Source of the DNA: a virus
Strand: one strand, 5' to 3'
Length of the DNA: 64,000 bases
Virus record (IMG/VR): IMGVR_UViG_3300028388_003908
Location: 1 to 64,000 of that record
The notes beneath the pieces were generated by a model, which saw nothing but the letters and a program-made list of their open reading frames with translations, searched no databases and was not told where the DNA came from. Positions within the stretch are counted from its first letter, which is position 1; the number at the start of each line of letters is the position of its first letter. The position numbers were made by a program, and so were the translations under genes. Below, piece by piece: positions 21,225 to 28,200 of the stretch.

Positions 21225-21520
21225 TACTCTGCGCCTGCAATCGCGCCTGCGGTCTCGCCAGCGCTCGCGCCTGCGGTCTCACCTGCGGTCTCGCCTGCAA
21301 TCGCGCCTGCGGTCTCGCCAGCGCTCGCGCCTGCAATCGCGCCTGCGGTCGCGCCAGCGGTCTCACCTGCGGTCTCGCCTGCGGTCTCGCCTGCGGTCTC
21401 GCCAGCGCTCGCGCCTGCGCTCATATCCGAGACGCCCATATCTGTAGCGGTCTTACTACTAGAGCCTCTGCAAGCAGTGAACAGAATAGCGCTTAGGGTT
21501 AGGATCATTAGGTTTCTCAT
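21224..21520 (-). CDS. Lipoprotein with 16 Ala-Gly tetrapeptide repeats (98 aa)
   Basis: ATG 21520 (AAAGG upstream) begins a lipoprotein signal, NLMILTLSAILFTAC, with Cys17 as lipid site. After a short linker, residues 34-97 are 16 units of A-G-[EA]-[TSIE]. Such low-complexity tails are typical of surface lipoproteins in some deltaproteobacterial and Bradymonadota lineages (from memory). The phage copy may mimic or interact with the host envelope. The earlier in-frame ATG at 21616 lacks a signal-like N-terminus. Confidence 0.7.
   Translation of the reverse strand: MRNLMILTLSAILFTACRGSSSKTATDMGVSDMSAGASAGETAGETAGETAGETAGATAGAIAGASAGETAGAIAGETAGETAGASAGETAGAIAGAE
21227..21418 (-). repeat. 12-bp tandem repeat (16 units)
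   Basis: Units of twelve bases (GCAGGCGAGACC and variants) encode A-G-x-x tetrapeptides. Units differ at a few fixed positions (GAGACC, GCGATT, GCGAGC). Unit number can change without frameshift, so length variation between related phages is likely. Confidence 0.9.
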
Positions 21521-21576
21521 ATTATAGAGCCTTTCTACTTTTAGGTTTACGACCTGAAAAGCATATAAACAGGCTA

Positions 21577-21948
21577 CTAAAAATGATCTCTCAAAACAGC
21601 GTAGGCGTGTTTGCATATCTTGTGCGTATTGTCGGGGTCGCGCTTTGTCGGCTTCTCTGCGGAGCCTCTCGGGCTGCCGAGTAGATAATCTCCGTTTTGA
21701 GCGTGATACTCAGGCCCTTGATAAATCCAATAATCGCATGAGCAGGTGAGATGTAGGTCAGGATTGGATCGGTCACCCTTTGCTTCAACGGTGACCTCGT
21801 ACTTATCTACTTGGAAGATGATCGGCTCTTTTAGGATTTTATCCTCAAAGCCTTCAACTACGGTAGAGATGGACTTAGCTTTGTCGATGATCTTAGGGTC
21901 GAGCGCGTTGATTATTTGCGATTTTAGGGCGCTTCTCTTGTATCTCAT
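21577..21948 (-). CDS. SWIM-type zinc-finger protein (123 aa)
   Basis: CSC at residues 69-71 and ICKH (C112, H114) give the CxC...CxH pattern of SWIM domains, which bind DNA or proteins. The N-terminal 60 residues form helices and a beta strand (FQVDKYEVTVEAKG). ATG 21948 has AAGGAGG upstream, better than the ATG eight codons earlier. Divergent from the 22010 gene. Confidence 0.7.
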   Translation of the reverse strand: MRYKRSALKSQIINALDPKIIDKAKSISTVVEGFEDKILKEPIIFQVDKYEVTVEAKGDRSNPDLHLTCSCDYWIYQGPEYHAQNGDYLLGSPRGSAEKPTKRDPDNTHKICKHAYAVLRDHF

Positions 21949-22009
21949 GCAACCTCCTTGGTGTCTGCTCATATCCTCTATTATAAAGCGTTAAAAGAGG
22001 ACTAAGACT

Positions 22010-22447
22010 ATGCAGACGTTCGTGCCTTACACCGATCATTATCTCACCGCTCAAGTGCTAGACTATCAGAGACTAGGCAAGCAGAGGATTGAGACGTTTC
22101 AGATACTCAAGTCCTTGTATCTCTACAACTACTTGGACAAGCCGAGAGGTTGGATGAGACACCCTGCGGTGCTCATGTGGAGAGGACATGAGCGCGCCTT
22201 AGTGGAATATGGTGTCGTCATGTGTGAGGTTTGGAAGGAGAGAGGATATAAGGACACGACCATGGAGAAGATCAAGGGCATGGCCAAGTATTTTCCAGAA
22301 TCGAGCGCGAGATTGCCTGATTGGTGGGGAAACGCTCGGGTACATCAAAGTCATAGAGAGCGTCTATTGGACAAGAATTGGGAGCATTACACTCTGCTAT
22401 TTTTAGACGATGAACCTAGCTCTGATTATGTGTGGCCTATGCGCTGA
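22010..22447 (+). CDS. MSMEG_6728-type protein, pyrimidine-dimer glycosylase-like (145 aa)
   Basis: Matches the family pattern from end to end: MQTFVPYTDH, LDYQRLGKQRIET, HPAVLMWRGHE, a middle CEVWKERGYKDT, then HQSHRERLL and YVWPMR. Family members are annotated as pyrimidine-dimer DNA glycosylases by weak similarity to T4 endonuclease V; function is not firmly shown. A DNA-repair role beside ligase is plausible. The 3' end overlaps the minus-strand gene by about 20 bases. Confidence 0.8.
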   Translation: MQTFVPYTDHYLTAQVLDYQRLGKQRIETFQILKSLYLYNYLDKPRGWMRHPAVLMWRGHERALVEYGVVMCEVWKERGYKDTTMEKIKGMAKYFPESSARLPDWWGNARVHQSHRERLLDKNWEHYTLLFLDDEPSSDYVWPMR

Positions 22448-22722
22448 ATCTCTGTCTCTAACGCTTGACTAGCAAAGCGCAAACTCTTCTTTTTGTCTAG
22501 GAACCAATCTGCGATCAGTATTGATGAGAGCGCACCTTCTAGGTTCGGAGAGAGGTCGAATTCCTTTAGCGTCTCACAAAGACTAGGGTTTCTTTTCAAT
22601 CTAAATCTGAACGCTAGATAACGTATGATCGAGACGGAGCGCGAGCGCTCACGATTGACGTACCATAGCGCTTTTTGTAGATCCTCCCGAGAGGTCTCAC
22701 CAGGTTTTTTGCCTGCTCTCAA
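22426..22722 (-). CDS. DUF3310 domain protein, 5' part in the overlapping gene (98 aa)
   Basis: Reads from a TTG at 22722, but the recognisable domain starts earlier in the same frame. From about 22836 to 22722 it encodes SHYQGSTRPAIEIIEDF and NFSLGSAVKYIL, continuing into RAGKKPGETSREDLQKALWY. That is the DUF3310 (SaV/T7 gp1.7-like) pattern HYxx...IExIE...LGNAVKYIxRAGKK. No ATG, GTG or TTG opens that upstream stretch, which starts after a TAA. So the full domain would need a -1 frameshift from the 22719-23255 gene, or the locus is broken. DUF3310 in T7 is linked to nucleotide kinase activity. Confidence 0.65.
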   Translation of the reverse strand: MRAGKKPGETSREDLQKALWYVNRERSRSVSIIRYLAFRFRLKRNPSLCETLKEFDLSPNLEGALSSILIADWFLDKKKSLRFASQALETEIQRIGHT

Positions 22723-23255
22723 GATGTACTTGACCGCAGAACCGAGAGAGAAGTTAAGGTCAAAGTCCTCGATAATCTCGATGGCGGGTCTTGTCGAGCC
22801 TTGATAATGTGACCTCTGAGCGCGTCTTGTAGGATTTTAGATTTACCTTCACCTCTCTCCTCACAGAGACGGTTGAGTTCTTTAAGGAGATGGCCATCAA
22901 GATAGACGGAAACCTTCTTACCTCCCGAGGCATTATCCGTTCTATTGTTAGCGCTCTTAGTGTTATTTAAGAGCTTTCTACGCGCTCTATAAGCCTCGTC
23001 ATTAGCTCTCTTTTGACAGATCTTGGAGCAGTACTTTGGACGATCTTTGGGTCGCACCTTCTCGCAACCGCTCTTTTGACAGAGCGCGTCTGCGGGCAGC
23101 TTTCTCCTAGGCTTGCGTCCTTCGCATCTGTAGTGGTAACAGCGCGTCTCGTCTTCCTTAAAGACAACCCCTCTAGACATGAGATACTTGTTGCATCTCC
23201 ATCCCCATTCTCCGTCCGCGTTCTGAGCCCATAAGGCGATACAGTTATCGTGCAT
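22719..23255 (-). CDS. Zinc-finger/ribbon-helix-helix protein with out-of-frame tail (178 aa)
   Basis: ATG 23255 follows AAAAGGAT. Cys-rich N-terminal half: CNKY, CYHYRCEG and CQKSGCEK with YCSKICQ suggest one or two zinc-binding units. Residues ~125-160 (KKVSVYLDGHLLKELNRLCE ... SKILQDALRGHI) are a ribbon-helix-helix DNA-binding domain. The last ~25 residues (RLSRTLTLTSLSVLRSST) look like an accidental reading frame: the same DNA in the -1 frame encodes DUF3310 sequence. The native product may therefore be a fusion made by frameshifting, or the gene may carry a mutation. Confidence 0.65.
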   Translation of the reverse strand: MHDNCIALWAQNADGEWGWRCNKYLMSRGVVFKEDETRCYHYRCEGRKPRRKLPADALCQKSGCEKVRPKDRPKYCSKICQKRANDEAYRARRKLLNNTKSANNRTDNASGGKKVSVYLDGHLLKELNRLCEERGEGKSKILQDALRGHIIKARQDPPSRLSRTLTLTSLSVLRSSTS

Positions 23256-23352
23256 AGTTATATCCTTTTCTTTTAGGTACACTATACAGATCAGTAGTCC
23301 TTTTATCCTGTTTTTTTGCCCGCCTTAATCTTACGTTTAGAGAGTAAAAGAG

Positions 23353-23448
23353 ATGCTAGAAGACACGATGATAACGATGACAGCCTTATCTTACGGATAC
23401 ATTATCTTGACCGCTTTTGGTCAGATACGCAGAGATCTTAAGAGATAA
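23353..23448 (+). CDS. Very small membrane protein (31 aa)
   Basis: An ATG-to-TAA frame fills the gap exactly up to the stop of the convergent gene at 23449. It has one hydrophobic segment (TALSYGYIILTAFG) flanked by an acidic N-terminus and a basic C-terminus (RRDLKR). The ribosome-binding site (GAGAGTAAAAGAG) is moderate. Plausible single-pass micro-protein; could be chance. Confidence 0.4.
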   Translation: MLEDTMITMTALSYGYIILTAFGQIRRDLKR

Positions 23449-24438
23449 TCAGTTCGAGTCTAGATGCTCTGCGATTAGCTCTGCAAGCTCCTCTCTCCAC
23501 TTAGGAGGACGCTGACCAACCTTGCCGATATAGAACACCTTCCCGACGGAAGGGCTGATAGCGGTTTGGGTGCCTCTCTGTAGCTTGGTCTCAAGCTGAG
23601 CGTAGACCTCACCTTTGCTGTTGATCGCAAAGAATCCGATAGGGGTGCGGAAGTACATAGAGCCGTAGGCGCGCAGGGTGCGCTCATCTACTAGATCTTC
23701 AATATCCTGACTCTCGACAAAAGACGTGTCGATAAATCGGTCACTAAATCCGGTGCGATACTCGGGAGGATCAATATCGAGACCTCGCTTGTAGACGACC
23801 TCAAAGACCTCTCTGGTCTGAAATTCGCTCATGTAGCGAGTGAAGCTCCGGAAATCTCCGAGACCTGAGCGGTAAAGACCGAGGCTGTCGTTCGGCTCAA
23901 GCGCCTTAGCGTCTAGCTTCTTGATCGCGTCCTCTAGCTTTGCCTGCTTAAAGCGAGCGCTCCCGCTGTCTCGGTATTCCTCTTGCTTCTTGATCTCCTT
24001 AACGATACCTGCCGTACCCTTTGAAGGAGGTACCGCGTAGAAATCGTAAGACTGAGATGTTAGCTTGCCCTCGTCATCAATCTTGCGTACCTTGATGATA
24101 GGGAACTCTCTGTTGTCGCTTGGATAGACAATGTTCTCCACCTTAAAGTAAATCGGATTGTCCACAGAGAAATTAAGAGCCTTGCAGTTTCTCATGTTAA
24201 GCTCATGTGAGCATTTATCGGCTCTTACAATCACGACCTCACCGATCTCTAGGGGTCCTCTCTTGGAGCTTGGTCTTCCGCCTTCGGATGAAGAATCCTT
24301 GTAAGGTATGTTAAGTCCTGTAAGCACGGTCTTGAACTGAGCCTCGGTGTACTCATCCACGTTCTTGTAGAGAGAGCGTAGAGCGCACCAAGTGGCGAAT
24401 TCTTGATCATCTTTTGCTGAGATTTTCTGATAGTCCAT
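23449..24438 (-). CDS. Hypothetical protein (329 aa)
   Basis: ATG 24438 follows AAAGGAAACG. Soluble, charged protein; residues ~70-130 form a beta-rich region (PLEIGEVVIVRADKC ... FPIIKVRKIDD) that could be a small SH3-like or OB-like domain. The C-terminal half is alpha/beta. No motif assigned. A virion or DNA-associated role cannot be told apart. Confidence 0.65.
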   Translation of the reverse strand: MDYQKISAKDDQEFATWCALRSLYKNVDEYTEAQFKTVLTGLNIPYKDSSSEGGRPSSKRGPLEIGEVVIVRADKCSHELNMRNCKALNFSVDNPIYFKVENIVYPSDNREFPIIKVRKIDDEGKLTSQSYDFYAVPPSKGTAGIVKEIKKQEEYRDSGSARFKQAKLEDAIKKLDAKALEPNDSLGLYRSGLGDFRSFTRYMSEFQTREVFEVVYKRGLDIDPPEYRTGFSDRFIDTSFVESQDIEDLVDERTLRAYGSMYFRTPIGFFAINSKGEVYAQLETKLQRGTQTAISPSVGKVFYIGKVGQRPPKWREELAELIAEHLDSN

Positions 24439-24531
24439 GTCGTTTCCTTTTGAGAGATTAATGTGTAGAGATCTATAAAAGTTCTATTATGTATATCTTC
24501 TTGAATACCATTTCACTCTATGGGGTTAGTT

Positions 24532-24810
24532 ATGAGAAAAACTGCAAGCGAAGTAATCAGAAATCTTGAGATGCGCGTAGCGCGTATGGAGCGCTCAAGT
24601 AGCGCAGACAAGAAGCTCGTTAAGCTGAAATCTTTAGCTCCTAAAGCTATCGCAAATTGGGAGTATGATCCTAAGGACCGGGTGTGGATCGTCACACTGA
24701 TGAGCCCTTATGTTGATTTCCCTCAAAAGGCGATTCAGTTTATGGGTAGAAACTTCAAGAGCGTGTCTTTCAACGGGAGATCCGGAGAGATGTATCTAGA
24801 GCTGCCCTAA
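24532..24810 (+). CDS. Leader-sharing protein C (92 aa)
   Basis: ATG 24532 gives MRKTASEVIRNLEMRVARME, the same leader as proteins A (1729) and B (4273); an in-frame ATG at 24520 would break that match. The body is a small alpha/beta domain (SPYVDFPQKAIQFMG) unlike A or B. Here the match to the other two loci is mainly in the coding leader; upstream DNA is not shared. Confidence 0.7.
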   Translation: MRKTASEVIRNLEMRVARMERSSSADKKLVKLKSLAPKAIANWEYDPKDRVWIVTLMSPYVDFPQKAIQFMGRNFKSVSFNGRSGEMYLELP

Positions 24811-24843
24811 TCTCGATCTACAGCGCGTCATTTAAGCGCAGGA

Positions 24844-24855
24844 TACTATAAGATC
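24844..24855 (+). promoter_or_regulatory. Phage promoter-like motif
   Basis: TACTATAAGATC, 40 bases before ATG 24887; a diverged copy of the recurring motif. Confidence 0.45.
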
Positions 24856-24886
24856 TTTACACCGCTTCACATACGAAAGGTCTGAT

Positions 24887-25273
24887 ATGAAGCCTCGTAA
24901 AGGTTTAAGTTTCTTCTTGAAAACCGAGACACAGCCAGAGCAGGTTGCCTTCTGTGTCGTACTCAGCGCTAAGAGCGATGAAGATGGCGAGTATAAGATT
25001 GTACGCACCCACTTCACAGATAACAAAGGCACAGCCCTCAATCTGCCTCTTTCTGAGATGGGTTTTTATCACTTTGAAGAAGACGTAGATGATGGGTTGA
25101 TCGCAGAGGAATGGGACACTGAAGCAGTGCGCTCTCTCACTCGTAAATCAATCGTCCCGCCTCGCCCGTCAACAAGTAAGAATAATGTCACCCGATCAGA
25201 GCCTCGCCCTGAGATTGTTGAAGCTCAGGACGAGGATCTTGAGATGGACGAAGCGCTAGAGGACGTTATTTAA
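24887..25273 (+). CDS. Hypothetical protein with acidic tail (128 aa)
   Basis: ATG 24887 with GAAAGG upstream. The N-terminal ~85 residues form a beta-rich domain; the tail is Pro/Ser-rich, then strongly acidic (AQDEDLEMDEALEDVI), as in single-strand DNA-binding proteins or DNA mimics. No OB fold is evident, so this is only a resemblance. The 3' end overlaps the convergent giant fibre gene by 18 bases. Confidence 0.6.
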   Translation: MKPRKGLSFFLKTETQPEQVAFCVVLSAKSDEDGEYKIVRTHFTDNKGTALNLPLSEMGFYHFEEDVDDGLIAEEWDTEAVRSLTRKSIVPPRPSTSKNNVTRSEPRPEIVEAQDEDLEMDEALEDVI

Positions 25274-28200
25274 GCGCGTAAACGTCTGCTCTTTTGAAGC
25301 AGGCTCTACGCTCTCAGTAGGGAGCGCGCCTCTGACCTTTGTTAAAGGTCTTCCCTTAATACGATAGCGATCAGAGGCGCTGTATCCTTCCCCGTAGCCT
25401 GAGGGAGAGATTGATCCTCCTAGTCTCAAGAGACCATCTGCGTCTCTATAGACGGCTGCCGTCAGGATTAGAACCTGTATCTCTCCGCCGTTTGATTTGA
25501 CAGCTAAATCCTGTCCTTCAAAGGCGGTCTCCTCTGTGTTTCTCACTAAGAGAGCACGACAAGCGAGCGCGCCTCCCTTGAGCACAGGATGTAGAGATTC
25601 AGGGATACTATCGACAACCCACGTCACAGGACCTCCCGGTACTGCGCCCGAGACACCGAACACTGAACCACCTCCTCTTGAGACGCGATAACGTCTAGTG
25701 CCTTGAGGATTTGTAGTTGAGTAAGGCGTGTAAGCGTAAAGCACACCATCAACCATCTCTAAGATTTCTCCAGAAGCTCCTGTCACCTTGGTGTAAGGCA
25801 GACCGCTAGGGGATGTAGGGACGCGCTCTGTCTCAGGCGAATCAATCTGTCCTCTACTGCTTGAGAGATAAGAGGATTGATTGTTAAGAGGGTCTTCGCA
25901 GAGGAAATCGAAATCGTTGACCAAGAGACCGATAGGCAATCTCGACACCGCACCGACAAGCGAAGGAGGAATAAATCCATTACCCGCGTTGTTAGGCACT
26001 GAGATGCCACCTGTCATGTAGACGGAAGATCGAGAGTTAGGGGTCGTCTCAAAAGGTACAAAACCTGAAATCTTGCCAGAGTGTAAACGCACTAGTTTCT
26101 CTACATGAGGATAGACGTTACCGCCAGCGTCTTCCCAAGAAATCGTGACCTTAAACCTATCAGGATTAGAGCCGAGCAGACGAGACGAGATGTAAATAAA
26201 CGCTCTGTCTGCGTCTCTGAGTAAATCGACCTGATAGTTCTTGTCGTTCATGTCTGCGACAAAAGATTCCATGTTCGCTGAGAAGGACCCGCTATTGTAA
26301 GTAGTGCTGTCCATCTCATGGATAATCTCTGTAGAGAGCAGGGTGTCCTCAATCTTAACGTGAAGGATTGCGTTCGCGCCTTGAGTATTCGCAGTTGCAC
26401 CCGACAGCTTGTCGAACATAGCCTCCGGTATAATCAGCGTAGCGCTATCTGATACGGAAGGATGCTCATAAGGGGCGGTAAATGCGGAGGGGTGTGTCTC
26501 TGCATACTTGCCCGTAGAAAGCGCCTCTCTCGCTACGTTCTGATTGTTGTTGCGGTTGATGAACCCTACGTCTAAGAGCGTAGATGGTCTGATCTGCCCG
26601 CCTATAGCTCCCGAGCCTAACGTGGTGTAAAAATCCATAGACGCTAGAATCTGTAAACGTCTAGGATTAGGCATATCAAGAGCGCTTGAGCCATCCGCTT
26701 CTCGCATGGTTCTTATCTGCGTGAAGTTATAAGAGAGCGTAGGGCTAAGCTGACCAAGACGAGCAGGTACATCCGCATACTGAGGGGCAGCCCCATCTCT
26801 AGTGTGATAAGGATCGCCTTGATATACGGTGCGCTTGTAAGACGCTACAACCTCTGAACCATAAGGTAGCGCGCTCGGAAAGATCATCTCAGCATTTAAG
26901 AGATGATCATTAGGCGCTAGATCATCTGTAATCAAAACAGAAGCGGGCGCGTCATTTAGAGCAACGCCTAATCCGTCATAACGTCTAGTCAAGATCAGAT
27001 TATTGCTTGAGATAAATCCTTGAGCAAATCCAAAGACCGTACATTCGACCACATAATCATAATCCCCAAAGACCTCACCACCTGCGTAACCTGGAATCTT
27101 AGTGAGATCAAGCGCGTTCTCGGTCAGTACATAAGTATGTGACCCGCTAATGCTCGTCTCATCTTGAGCCCCATTCTCTCGAATATAAAGCGTAAAGGCA
27201 TGGGCGTCTGTCTTGAGCAGATTTGTAGGGCCATTCTGTAGAGGCGTAATCCTGTCTGCCTCGTGAGCGCCTCGATTACCATTAGCTACATTAGCGCTGA
27301 AATCGCTCGCCTCGTAGACTCCATAGACTCTAGCAAAACCAATAAATGGAGGAAGCTCAATACCGCCTACGTCATAAGGATAATCTGAGTAGAATTCTAG
27401 CTCGGATGAAATGGTCGTCTTACGCGCAACATAGCCTTCTTGATTAGCAAATTCTGCGCTTGAGACGTACTGACCGTAGTCACCTAAGGTAGTGCTTGTC
27501 CCAAACAGCGCAGGATAGACGCCAGCTGCCCCGTTGTTGTTCTCTCCTCCGATGATATTAAAGATCTCATCGGTGTTCGAGGTCGTATCAAGGAAGATGT
27601 GATTAATGCCTTCTAAGATAGAATCTGACGTGTTCTCTCTCACATGATAAGGAACGTCTTGTCGACCAAAGCTCGGCATCGCCTCGATAGGTAGCGCATA
27701 AACAGCAGACCTAGACGCGGTGAAATATGAGCCTCCATCTGTGAGCGTCACCCCGTCCGTGTATGTGGAAGGAGTAGCGCTCCCCATCACTTCTGTGCTG
27801 GTCACGCTGTTGTAAGACGACACAAATCCTGTGCTCTCAAGACTCATGGTGTGTCTTCTGAGAGGTCTTAAAACAAGCGTCTTTGAACCTGTGTCAAAAT
27901 AACAATCCGTCTCTCTAGGATGCTCTGAAACTAAAACGAATTCTCTACTTGTAGACGCTAAATTACGGAACTCATATCCTTCATTATAGAGAGAAGGTAA
28001 TGTCGTGACGTGATGATTTGTAGGCATTACAAGCGCGTTAGAGAGCGCGAGAGATGTGGGATCTACGTCTAGCGTGTAGGGCTTGTTTTTCGCGTAACCT
28101 GAGCCTGTGTTCAACACCTCTACACGATTAAATGAATCAGGCGTTCGCGCTGTCGCGCCTTGACCTGCGGGCCATTGTATCGCGCAAGAGAGCAAGCCAT

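Noticed and set aside
21227-21418. CRISPR array
   Set aside because: The 12-bp units are contiguous, lack spacers and encode a repeat peptide in frame.
21166-21447. Plus-strand Arg/Ser/Leu-repeat protein
   Set aside because: Antisense reading of the 12-bp repeat; the minus-strand reading gives a lipoprotein signal and a ribosome-binding site, so it is preferred.
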